From: Prinsepia uniflora
Taxonomy: Eukaryota > Streptophyta > Magnoliopsida > Rosales > Rosaceae
NCBI GenBank assembly: GCA_032719365.1
Contig: CM064861.1
Location: 74,644,863 to 74,708,862, forward strand
DNA length: 64,000 bases
Direction: 5' to 3'
The position numbers and the translations under genes are program-made. Each line of letters starts with the position of its first letter. Position 1 is the stretch's first letter. Below the pieces are notes generated by a model that was given only the letters and a program-made list of their open reading frames with translations, was not told the origin of the DNA and made no database searches. Positions 1 through 11,100 of the stretch are shown here, one piece after another.

Positions 1-188
1 AACTACGTCCCTGTCACTGGTCAATCCCCAATTGACCACCCAAAATAAAAGTCAACATTTTGCCTAACCCAGGGGCAAAATCGTCATTCTGAGTTCCCGG
101 ACCCCTCGGGACCACCTAACCCCTGATTAACCTCACTAACCACACCTTAATCACTATCTTAAGCCCGACTCTCGGACGGGTTGTTACA
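1..188 (-). repeat. Gypsy LTR fragment (5' edge of a minus-strand LTR)
   Basis: Read on the minus strand this starts TGTAACAACCCGTCCGAGAG and continues into sequence like the beginnings of the solo LTRs that end at 51858, 56328 and 59525. These share GGGGCAAAATCGTC blocks, a GTCAACTTTT-like stretch and GACGTAGTT at the inner edge. Only the first 188 bp of the LTR is inside the window. It abuts LINE sequence at 189, so the LTR probably inserted into the LINE; the partner end lies outside the window. Confidence 0.75.
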
Positions 189-214
189 CTTTCGGCCCTG
201 TAAGGAACCGTGAG

Positions 215-770
215 GTGGAGGGCTCCCTTCGTGGAATCAAGCTTGTGCCTAATGGTATAAATCTTACTCACCTTTTGTTTGCTAATGACTCGGTCTTTAT
301 GTGCAAAGCTACTGGGGATGAGGCTTCTTATGTTAAGGCAATCCTAAGTACCTACACTGTGGAATCTGGTCAACTCATTAATGTTGATAAAAGCTCTATT
401 ATCTTTAGTCGTGATGTCACTACTGAGGATAAAGCTGTGCTTTCTAGCCTCCTTGGTATTCAATGCACTCAGGGTTTTGGTAAATACTTGGGCCTTACAG
501 CTGACTTCGGTTCTAAAAAGAAAGTGTTTAAGGAAACTAGAATGAGAATTGAGAGTCGAATCCAAGGGTGGGCTGAAAAATTTCTCTCTACTCCTGGAAA
601 GTCCTGAAGTCTATTGTTATGGCCATGCCCATATATTCTATGTCTTGTTTCTTGCTCCCTATTTTTGTTTTTAGGGACATCACTCGCATTATGGCTGCTT
701 TTTGGTGGGGAAGTACAAGGAAAAAGACTAGGATCCATTGGGGATCTTAGGCCAAACTCTCCCAACCTCG
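215..770 (+). pseudogene. LINE reverse transcriptase fragment (thumb region), frameshifted
   Basis: The frame from 215 contains THLLFANDS, where the active LINE family has an F/YADD box (here FAND, so a catalytic aspartate is changed). It continues with YLGL and a W.EKFLSTPGK motif, the usual order after the palm in plant L1 elements. The frame ends at 605-607. The homologous protein continues in the next frame (MAMPIYSMSCFLLP, then FWWGS) to a stop near 768. It is a non-functional relic of LINE ORF2. Confidence 0.78.
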
Positions 771-1857
771 GAAGGCGAGAGGTTTGGGATTTAAAGATAT
801 GTGATGCTTCAATGTTGCTATGTTGGCTAAGATTAGTTGTAGAATACTTAATTATCCTGAATCTTTTCTGGCTCAATTTTTTCATGGCAAATATTTCCCA
901 GATGGTCATATCCTTAGTGCTAAAGAAGTGCGAGAAAGTTCGTGGGGTTGGAAGGGAATTCTTCAGGGCTTACAAGTTCTAAAATCTAGGCTCAAATGGC
1001 GGATTGGGGATGGCAAACGAGTAAATTTACTTACTGACCCCCTTGATGAATACTAGTAGACCCTTTCCTCCTTTTGTCTCGCCATGATCTTATGCCTCAT
1101 TATGGCTGCTTTTTGGTTGGGACATTGTGATGGTTACCCGGGTTTTCAATCTTAAAGAGGCCGAGTGTGTCTTAGCCACGCCACTTAGCTTCCTTGGATG
1201 TACAGATAGGTATATATGGCATCATGTCCGGGATGGGAGATATACTATTAAGTCCGGATATTTTGTTGCTTTGGATTTGTTGAAAACTGAAGAACTCAAT
1301 CGAAAGCAAGGGTATGGTGAATCTGGTGCCACCCCCCCTTTCCCCGCAAACCAACAGTGTGATCTTTGGGCCTCCATTTGGACAGTTGATGTGCCTCTAA
1401 AGATGAAGCTTTTCTTGTGAAAATATTGCAAGCAGTTTTTGGCTGTTCAAGCAAACCTAATCAAACGTCGTATTTTGGTTGATAAAAATTTTTTCTCACT
1501 GCGGTGAGGCAGATGAGACCCAAGTTTTTCAATGCAAATTTGCTCAAATTTTCTGGTATTGTAGTCCTTTACAACTTGTTATGAGTGGCCTTAAAGGTGA
1601 AGAATTTGAGTGGTACTGGAAATTCTTTATTCAGAAGTTCTCTTTACCTGGCCATCTAGAAACTACCCTTCAGATATTCAACTTTGGTTTATGGCGGTTG
1701 TGGAAGTGTTGTAATTTCCGCTGCTAAAATAATGTCGATATCGATCCGTGTACTGCTATTCATCTGATGTTAGACCAGATCCATGATTTCTAGAGGGCTA
1801 AGTCTGCCAATCCGCCCCTTATCAATTTAGTTCCTATGCCTATGGTTGTTATCCATG

Positions 1858-2335
1858 CTAATTCTGGATGGCACCGCCCTCTTGGGGGATTTGTGAAAAT
1901 GAATTATGATGGCGCCTTTAGTTCAGTGGATTGACAGGGTGCTTATGGGTGGTTTTTTCGCTTTTCCATGGTGAATTCATCGCCGTAGGAGGTGACAGAA
2001 GAGGGGGGAAGGGGGATTCCTTGCACTCACTCTCTGCAAGCTGAAACTTATGCTGTGTGTGCTGCCATGGTTGGTTGTGTGGACTTTAATTGCAAGAAAG
2101 TTATTCTCGAGACCGATTTTAAAAGTTTTGTGTAGTTTGTGACTATTGGGTGTGGAATGGAGGCTTACATTGAAAGTGTGATACATGATATCCTAACTAT
2201 GCAACTGTTTTTTGAGGCGGTTCAATTTTGGTGCACCTCTTGGAGTCATAATGTTGCAGTTCACGAAGTTGCTGATTTCAGTAAACGTTATAAACATTGT
2301 TTGAGATGGAAGGACCTTGAGCCCTCTTGATTGTT
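1858..2335 (+). pseudogene. LINE RNase H domain, broken
   Basis: The sequence W.RPLGGFVKMNYDGAF (from about 1869) followed by AETYAVCAAM and an ETDFKSFV block is the RNase H domain found at the end of ORF2 in plant L1 LINEs. In-frame stops occur near 1932, 1986 and 2133. It lies just upstream of the 3' poly(A), as expected for such an element. Confidence 0.68.
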
Positions 2336-2410
2336 TAATATTCTAGCTAAAAATGTAAACATTTATATTCGTCTCTTTTAATAAAGTTTTTGTTTGACCA
2401 AAAAAAAAAA

Positions 2411-3640
2411 TAGTTCCACTCTGCCTAGTGTTACTTAACGTAAACTCATAAACAAACCAATTTTAATTTTGAAAGGGTCTTTACCAAAAATAAAATAAAA
2501 TGAAAAACTACTTAAAAAGTCACCGCCACCAACTTTTCCCAAATCTTATGGCTACCTCTACAGCTATAAATAATTGTACTAAAATCACATCCTTCCATTT
2601 TGAGCTTAAAGACTTTTATTTCAATGGAAAAGGCAAGATTTCTCTTTTTCTTTGGCTTACCGAGGAGGGAGTGAGTCAAGGAGGAGAAAATCAACGTCAA
2701 TTTTCTTGTTCCTCCACCAGCCTACGAGAACCCACCATATCCTAGTTTAAACCCATTATGGCCATTCATCAACCACTCGACTTCAAAAAGATCTAAATTT
2801 TTTGGACCGTTGGAGAAAATCCAAATACCAAAAAGAGAAAAGAAATCAAACCCAATACTAAAATTATGGACTTATGAAGCCCAAATTAGGGAAAAGAAAT
2901 CAATGCCAATTACAAAATATAATTAGCACATGTTTTAGAGATTTGAGGGTGTAATTACTAATTATCAAATGATCTACATCCATCCATATTATTAGACCGT
3001 TGGAACTTGGAATAAAGAAAAACATGCCCATTGTAAAAAGAACAAACCTTCATTACAGAATGTGCTGACCAAATTGATGTTTCAGGTCAAATCAACCACA
3101 CAAAACAACACAACCCTCCGGTAATAATATATCAAAATTAAGAAATTTGATGTTTGGAATAGTCGATTTTATTTATTTAGTCTCGAATTTAGAAGACTGG
3201 ATAAGTCTGAGGACGACCTCTATAAATAAACATGCAATAATTGATTTCTTATGACGAAAAAAATCGGTTTCCGGGTTGTTTCCCATGTTTTACTGACCCA
3301 AAATCCTAATGGAAGCAGTGAAAATCTCAAGATTCACTGTAGTGTCGGTGGTGATCACCAAGGCCAATCTAATAAAGTAACGGGAGGCATAGAGATGCTC
3401 ACCCACAACCTAACGGTCCAAAAAAAGCAAACCCTCGTTGGCTCCATCCAGTTTATGCCATGACTTACTGAAGGGAACCTCTAAACTCCGTTAAAAGAAA
3501 AAAACAAGTTAGAAAACAAAAAGGAGAAGAAAGCATTCTATTTTGGTGTTTTCGACGTACCAACATCCTTAAATTCACTTTTTCATCCTCGAGAATGACA
3601 CGCTCCCCGTAATGAATTTACAGCGACAGGTCCAGGTGTC
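2411..3640. other. Intergenic, no gene recognised
   Basis: AT-rich sequence between the LINE tail and the leader of the O-fucosyltransferase-like gene. Short open frames at 2500-2745 and 3251-3463 show no domain or codon pattern I recognise. The 3' part presumably holds the promoter of the gene starting at 3853, but no single TATA box stands out. Confidence 0.5.
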
Positions 3641-3852
3641 CACCTCAAACCCAAAGTAGCTTTACTCTCTCTGTCTCTCTTCCTTTGCTTTCTCTCTCGG
3701 CGAGTCTGTATTTTGATGATGATAATAGCTTACTCTTGAGGCTACATTTATAGCTGCTTATTATTCCTTCTTCTGGGTCTCTGAAATATTCACTGGAGAC
3801 CAAGACCCAGATTTTAGATTTTCAGATTGGAGGCTGAGCTGGGTGTTCAATA
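3641..3852 (+). promoter_or_regulatory. Probable 5' UTR/core promoter of the O-fucosyltransferase-like gene
   Basis: A pyrimidine-rich CTCTCTCTGTCTCTCTTCC tract (about 3665-3700), common at plant transcription starts, lies about 150-190 bp upstream of the ATG at 3853. There is no upstream ATG in strong context immediately before the start codon. The exact transcription start cannot be fixed from sequence alone. Confidence 0.4.
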
Positions 3853-6800
3853 ATGGTGCTTAAGCTTCACTGCTATTATCAGTCTCCCAGAGGAGGAGCC
3901 CTTGGCGCTCTTCTCCTTCTGCTGCTTCCTATTTGCTTGCCTAGCTTGTTCAGCCCATTGGGCCATGCTTCATCTTCCATGTACCCGGTATGTATCTTGC
4001 TTTTAACTAATTTGATAACTTTAATGTAATTTATTTCAGTTTTAGGTACTTGTTTGTTCTTTTAACTAATTTTATAACTTTAATGTATAAGAGAGAAATT
4101 TGTAATTTTTTTTACTGGATTATCTGTTCGTTTATAGTGTTTTCGGTTGGTATCTAGTTTGATAATGTTGTAATGGGAACATCAGCAGTGTGAGTTCACT
4201 TTGGTTAGTTTAACGAACCATATTTCTAGTCAATTTGCGCATAACAGGTTAAAGATTATTAGGATTTAGATGAAAAAATACGTTGAAATTTGAGAGGGAT
4301 GATTCCAATGGAAAATGTTGAACAAGTGAATGGCATGAAATGATACCAAGATGCATATATATATATATATATATTATATGTTTCTTCATAATATCATGTT
4401 GAATGATGAGGCCCATCTATGTTAAGGCGACTTTTGTATATATATATATATATATATACATAAGTGAATTTCCAACTGTTGCAAAATCAGCAGGAATTAA
4501 ATGTAGCTTTCCTTTTAGGGGCTTAATGTGATGATGAAGTCGAATTTTCAGGAATGGAATGTTCCAAAATCTAAGCACCAGCGCCTTCTCAAGAGTGCTT
4601 TACAACACCAAACTGTGAGTAACAGTTGGTTCTTAAATAGTTTGACTGATACTTAAGCAGTAAAATTGTCGACTGAAACCAAATCATATACGTATATTTC
4701 GTGTTACAGTCAGAAGTGGAACACTCAGATCTATGGAATCCATTGGCCGACCAAGAATGGAAACCTTGTGCAGAATCACCAATTACCTCTTGTGAGTGTT
4801 TGCGGAAATAATGATACTTTGTTTATGCATGTAATTCTGTGTACACTGTTTGAACTTGTAACTTGCCCACAATTAATTCTGTAACTTGTGCAGCATTACC
4901 AGAGAAATCTGAGGGATTTATCCAAGTATTTCTTGATGGAGGGCTGAATCAGCAGAGGATGGGGGTATGTATTAGAACCTTATAATGTCTCTGTTGTAGA
5001 TCTTAATTGAAGGAAAAAAAGAAAAGTAAGCGAATCAACTTCAGTATTGTATGATTAAAATTTCAGTCTTGTCTTAGCTGTCCTAAAATTTTTTGGTTTT
5101 TGTAGATATGTGATGCAGTTGCCGTTGCTAAAACACTGAATGCAACTCTTGTGATCCCATACCTTGAAGTGAATCCAGTATGGCGAGATTCGAGGTATTT
5201 ATAGAAGCAAAATTGATTTATCTTTCCCCTGGCAATATTTTTCCAATTTGTCTTGAATTCTGAATGGAAATTTATGGTTATGTTGGTTCATTCCTTCCTC
5301 TGCAGCTCCTTCATGGATATATTTGATGTTGATCATTTCATAAATGTGTTGAAGGATGATATCTCCATAGTTAAAGAGCTGCCTTCTGATTATTCTTGGA
5401 GCACGAGAGAGTACTATGCTACGGCCATCCGAGCTACCAGAGTTAAGACAGCACCTATTCATGCTTCAGTCCATTGGTATAAAGAGAATGTATTGCCTGT
5501 AGTTCAGAGGTCAGTATTACTGGAACTTGTTGACTTCATAACAGTTCTATTGTTGTTTAGATTTTCAGACCTTTAGGTGAGACATATAAGGTTTCTTGCA
5601 TCAAGGGAAACATGTTTTATTGTTGTTGTAATGCCTCAGAAATTGGAAATTGATGCCCTACCCGTTCATTGTTGCCGAAAGGCATGACATGCAGTAACTT
5701 GTCTATCAACAACATTGAGGTGTAGCTGAACTATTTATGTTCAGTGCAATACAGAAATTACTTAACCAAAGTCATTATACATTCCTTACTTGTACCGTAC
5801 ATTTTATTTCTGCATGGGTTTCCTAACCAAGATGTCATATTGACTGAATTTCAAGTGGTTCAGTTATGGAATAGCAGCAATTGCCCCTTTCTCTCACCGC
5901 CTGACATTTAATAACTTGCCTATGGACATCCAACGACTACGCTGTAAGGTCAACTTTCAAGCATTAGTTTTTGTCCCTCATATTAGAGCGCTTGGAGATG
6001 CTCTGGTCAGCCGCCTTAGATATCCTTCTACCAAAAGTGGAGGCGTTGGCTCCAATTATCTGCAGGAAATGCCTGATGTGAAAAACAAACAAGGGGCAGG
6101 GAGGTTTGTTGTACTACACCTACGCTTTGATAAGGTATGCCCGTCCTACAATTGATGGACATCCATTTGACTTGTATGTTACTTTCCCCCCCAACACAAA
6201 CACCCCCCCCCACCCCCCCCCCCCCCCCCCCCCCCCGCGGAAAGTTCTGTATCCTGTAGCCTGCTAGTAAGTTAGGCGTAATTGGTTGGTAAAGGAACCG
6301 CTTGATGTAAGCTACCAATGTCTGACTTGCAGCATTTATGTTCTGTGGCAAACAAAGGACAAATTTTAAAGCATATAGGATGTCACTCTAACCAACTTGC
6401 ACTTCATTGTAAATGTTCAAAAATATTAAATGTGTATGTGTAATTTCTAGTAGCCATGGATATGGGTCCCACTCCTGCATCCTCTGCTTTGTCATTCTGA
6501 TTGTGGATTTCATGTTGATTTTTTTAATTATTTTTATTCTTATTCTCTTTCGTTAATTTGTCATTATGCAGGATATGGCTGCCCATTCAGCCTGCGATTT
6601 TGGTGGTGGAAAAGCTGAAAAACTGGCTCTGGCCAAATACCGCCAAGTAATCTGGCAGGGAAGGGTCCTAAACTCTCAGTTCACAGACCAAGAGTTGAGG
6701 AGTCAGGGGCGCTGTCCATTAACTCCTGAAGAGATTGGGTTGCTGCTTGCAGCTTTGGGATTTGACAACACTACTCGTCTCTATCTTGCTTCCCACAAGG

Positions 6801-7542
6801 TTCATAGTTAACCTTCTATCCAAATCATGTTAGCTAAGGCCTTATCCCTGGTGAATGGTTAAATTTTAATTTGGAACGTTAATGTTTTGTTTTCTCCAGG
6901 TATTCGGTGGAGAAGCTAGGATTTCAACTTTGAGAAAATTGTTTCCACTAATGGAAGACAAAAAGAGCCTTGCTTCATCAGAAGAACGTTCCCTAATCAA
7001 AGGAAAGGCTTCTTTGTTAGCAGCACTTGATTACTACATTAGCATGCACAGCGATATCTTCGTTTCTGCATCTCCAGGAAATATGCACAATGCACTGGTA
7101 AGACTTTTAAAACTTCTTATGAATTCTACAAGTGGTCATATTCTCGTTTCCATTCAAACTTTGCTTCTTTTAACTTCAGCCGAGTGTGAGGGTTGTAGGC
7201 CGACCCACATCAAATATGATGAATCATTCATTTTCGCACGCTCATGCCATAATATTAACCATCCATCCATACAGTTGTGAGCTTTGGTACATTTCATCGA
7301 TATCATGTGATGACAAATTTTGTTATCAACAGGTGGGGCATCGAACTTACGAAAACTTGAAGACCATTAGGCCGAGTATGTCACTACTGGGGCAACTCTT
7401 CCTAAACAAAAGCATCAGCTGGTCAGACTTTCAGGAGTCAGTATTAGAAGGGCACCTAAACAGACAAGGGCAGCTCAGGATTAGAAAGCCTAAGCAGTCC
7501 ATATACACCTACCCCGCTCCCGACTGCATGTGCCGGGGATGA
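3853..7542 (+). CDS. Plant protein O-fucosyltransferase family protein (GT106/DUF246-like), 10 exons
   Basis: Coding exons: 3853-3987, 4552-4614, 4710-4791, 4894-4964, 5106-5194, 5306-5509, 5864-6134, 6572-6799, 6900-7097, 7333-7542. They total 1551 nt (516 aa); all introns are GT-AG and every phase matches. Residues about 14-35 are a leucine-rich hydrophobic segment (GALLLLLLPICLPSLF), consistent with a type II Golgi signal anchor. Family landmarks follow in order: FLDGGLNQQRMGICDAVAVA (from about 105), DIFDVDHFI, LRCKVNFQALVF, VVLHLRFDKDMAAHSACDF (about 297-315), GRCPLTPEEIGLLL, and near the C-terminus SPGNMHNALVGHRTYEN. These proteins are annotated as GDP-fucose-dependent glycosyltransferases acting in the secretory pathway; most have no proven acceptor. 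Length and domain order are normal and I see no lesion. It converges on the MSL-like gene. Function is inferred from family. Confidence 0.93.
4358..4458. repeat. Two (TA)n microsatellites in intron 1 of the O-fucosyltransferase-like gene
   Basis: Alternating AT runs of about 20 bp at 4358-4378 and 4436-4457, well inside the 564-bp first intron and away from its splice sites. Confidence 0.85.
6187..6236. repeat. Poly(C) tract in intron 7 of the O-fucosyltransferase-like gene
   Basis: An almost pure run of about 50 C with a few A interruptions, ending CCGCGG, within the intron between exons ending 6134 and starting 6572. Such runs are length-unstable and sequencing-error prone; on the other strand it is a long G run that could form quadruplex structure. 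Confidence 0.85.
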
Positions 7543-8155
7543 GGCTAATGTCATTCAAGGAGGCTGGGTTTACCTCCTCCCATCTCATTACTTAGTAAAT
7601 AAAAACGATCCCGTTTCGGTAACTTTAGTATAGATGATATCATTAAGAGTGGAATAGATACTTGGGATGGTATTGGGTGGAAAAGTAGCGTAGAAGCAGG
7701 GTTGTACTTGTCGATGGTTTGGATGTGATTGAAGTTTATGTACGCGATACTCCTTGAAGGAAACAAATGTCTTTGTTCAAATTCGAATTTTCTGAGTTAC
7801 ATCTATGTAACAAGCAATAGTATGATCCCTAAAGGAGAATGAAAAGAGAGAGAATTTCAACTTGGACATGTACGAACATCTTTGTGATCGTGAAAACAAA
7901 ACAGGCGAGCCTCAAATGGTCTACGCTAAAATATCATATTATCAATTTGACAGAAGCTAACATTTCTCAATGAAAAGTGCCAACAAATGCTACACCCCAT
8001 TGAAAATGACAACAGGAACTAAAATTCAGTGTAAGCATGTACTGTGGCGCAGCGTTGAGAAATCACAGCTTCGTGGACTGATCTTCTATAAGAGAGCCAA
8101 AGCGGCCACAAGCTCCGTCCATCTTCCTGAACTCAATCCTTGCCAGATGCTGAAC
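7543..8155. other. Convergent 3' flank between two genes
   Basis: 613 bp separate the stop codon at 7542 (plus strand) from the stop codon of the MSL-like gene at 8156 (minus strand). It should contain both 3' UTRs. A/T-rich AATAAA-like sequences occur (for example TAAATAAAAA near 7597) but no cleavage site can be called. No other gene is apparent. Confidence 0.6.
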
Positions 8156-11100
8156 TCAATCCTTGCCAAATGATGAGCCTGGTGCAGCTGGAACCTGATC
8201 ATTTTTCTTACCCTTATCTGCAATTGGAGATGCATTTCCTTTGGCCTCCACATGAGACGAAGGGGAATCCATCCCCTCATCCATACGAAGGGTTCTCTTT
8301 GAGCCATCTAAAGCAACACCAAGAACTATATTTTCTTCCATAGCAGACCTCGATGTTGGCTCTGGAACAAGCATCCTTTCGCCATCCTGTTTTACTGGGG
8401 AAGCTGTTGATCTTTTGTCAGCACCACTTTCTGCTGAGGAAAACGCAGGTTTACTAGAAGTGTTCAGAACAACTGCATTCTTAATCTCTCTGCCAGTTGT
8501 CTTTTGCGTCGAATTTTCAGATGCCTTGGCCGTTGCTTTGGAGCCAGAATCAGGGTTTTCTTTGTCTTTAGAATCTGTCTTGGACAACACATTAGATGTT
8601 TGCTTCACTGTTTCTTTGCCACCAACTTTGGACTCAGTATTAGATGATTTTGCCGCCTTGGAGTCCTCCTTGGTATTCAAATTTGGCATTTCTCCATCTC
8701 CCTTTGTGTCAGATGCTGGTGTTTCTCTGGTCTTCGGGTCAGATACTGATGTTGCTCCAACTTTAGCATCTGCCTTGGTGTCAGAAGTTGGTGTTTCTCG
8801 GGCCTTCGAGTCAGGTGCTGGCCTTATTGTGCCCTTCCCATCTCGTTCTCCACTGGTTTGAACACGACTTCTTTTTTTATCTTCTCCATTGATTTTGTAT
8901 GAAGGTTCAATCAGTAGGGATGGGCGTCTGGATCTTAGTCCAGCATTGTTATACATTGAATCTGCAAATGGTACATTGTCCAAGTCGGGGTCATTGTACA
9001 TTTTCTGAACTGTACGGATGGGTGTGGCAAGTCGGGCCTTATGATGGCTAATGACTCTAAGAAGGTCCAACAGTATAGCTTCCTGTTTTAGTTAAACATT
9101 CAATATATTTAAAAATGAGCATAACCTCAATGGTATCAGGGTGAGAGAAATCACAACGTAAAAGCTTCCTGTTTTAGTTAAACATTCAATATATTTAAAA
9201 ATGAGCATAACCTCAATGGTATCAAGATGAGAAATCACAACGTAAAAGTGCATTGTAATATGTTATCAGTCATAGTAAACTATTATATAAAGCTGGATTT
9301 ATTATGTAATGAACTAAGTGATGTTCTTCCATCTCATGTTCCAGATAGTAAATCTTCACCACATATTCAAGCAAGAACCAATCTGATTAAAATAGTTCAG
9401 AATCACAGTATGGCAAGAATCAACTTCCACTCCCATCCGTTGATGGTAACTTTTGGATCGTAATTGATAATGAAACAATGTTGCCTCCCTCATCTTATTC
9501 TCTTTTATGCTCTTTTTATTGCATCTGTAAGTGAATTGACACAGCCCTTCACTTTTGTGTCATTTTTTACACTATCTTTTGTGTTCAAGGTCTTAGAAGA
9601 AAAAAGGATACTTATTTGGGGTCATGGACTCATGGGTATAACAGTCCCTATCATCTTATGGGTGTTTCAAGTCTCGATCTAAAAAATTCTATTAGGTGGT
9701 CTTTGCCTGCCAATATGGCACTATCACCTTAGACATCCATGAAAGGACTTAAAACCTATCTGATACAATTGTTGGATGAAGGACTTGGATCACTTGAGGA
9801 TAATAGTATCTAAAAAAAGAAGGAAAGAAAAGAAAAAATAAACTCTCAAAAGTAAGCGTCCCCCAACAGAAAACTTTTCAATCATGCTTCGATAACAACC
9901 CTCATATCCACTCCATCTATCTAAATGTGTCTCACATACGAATTTTAACCATTATGCTAGGTTTGGGCTGAAACATGAACTTATTCAAAGCAAAAAAAAT
10001 AGTTCTACTTTAAATAACTGGTGAAGATATTTTATCATCTTTCTTCCAAATTAGCCCTAATTACAGTAAATAGAGGTCAGCTAATTGGAAGGCACACCAA
10101 AACCGGGAGGCTCTAGCACTGCTTCCTAAGAGCAGGGTGTTGACTGATGTCACAGTAGTGAATTATTGAGAATCATAACCTATTGAATAATTTTTCTCAA
10201 TCAAAATGCGCTTACCCTGACACACAGATACTCTTCATGATGTGATGTCTTCACAAAACAGGAAACCAAGATCTGCAATATACACAAAATAAGTAACATA
10301 TGTATGCATAATATAGTTAAAAGATAAAATACAAGCAATTGCGAGACAGTAATATATATGAATTTTGAGACTATCAGCACATGAACACTTATGCATACAC
10401 ACGTAAACGTCAGATTAAAAAAATAACTTATGATCTATTTGGTAATATTTTTGTTAAAAGCTTGTTTTTGGGTTAGTCTCATTTTCATCAGAAGCTACCA
10501 TTTTACTATACTAAACAAAAATGGATTGCATGCTGACTGTTTTGGAATGCTAATAATCAAGGAATTACCAGATAGCCCCTACATATATTCTAATTCTAGA
10601 CCAAAGATGCCGCTTGGTTTTTAATTTCACCACTTATCAAATTACTTGACAATAAATAGGCTGCAGCATAATTACAAAGGCCAAAATGATCTAGAACACA
10701 AAATTATGCGGAATGGTCAAGGACAATTTAGTCTCTAGGGTTTTAGTATTTTCTGTTTTATGTTTTAAGGAGTAGACATGTTTCCATGTTCTATTAGGAT
10801 TAGTTTATTTGTTTTCTGTTTTAAATAGGAATAGGCATGTTCCCATGTTCTACTAGAATTAGGATATTCTTTCTAATTTCAGTTTAATTAGGTTTCTAGT
10901 TGTTTAATTCCCTATAAATATCCCATTGTAATTCAATGGAAGGAAGATGAGTTTATGAATAAAGTTTGAGAATATTTTCCTGCGAAAGTATTATTTTGGG
11001 TGCGAAGCCAAGCCCCTGGAACGATTCCAGATTATTTTGGTGTGAAACCAAGTTGTGGTGTGAAGCCAATTTCGGGTGTGAAGCCCCTGGAGTGATTCCA

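Larger units (their letters stand above)
189..2410 (+). mobile_element. Decayed L1-type LINE, 3' half
   Basis: Translation gives, in order, the end of a non-LTR reverse transcriptase (215-770), a zf-RVT-like stretch (about 1200-1420, spacing W..IW....P.K.K.F) and a plant-LINE RNase H domain (about 1860-2335). The element ends in a run of A at about 2401-2410. Frames change at about 600 and stops occur throughout, so it is dead. The left side is cut by a gypsy LTR at 188, so the 5' half is not visible. Confidence 0.8.

Noticed and set aside
8415..8861. 148-aa plus-strand open frame rich in hydrophobic residues
   Set aside because: It is the antisense shadow of the repetitive MSL exon 13, which has the real, family-matching frame.
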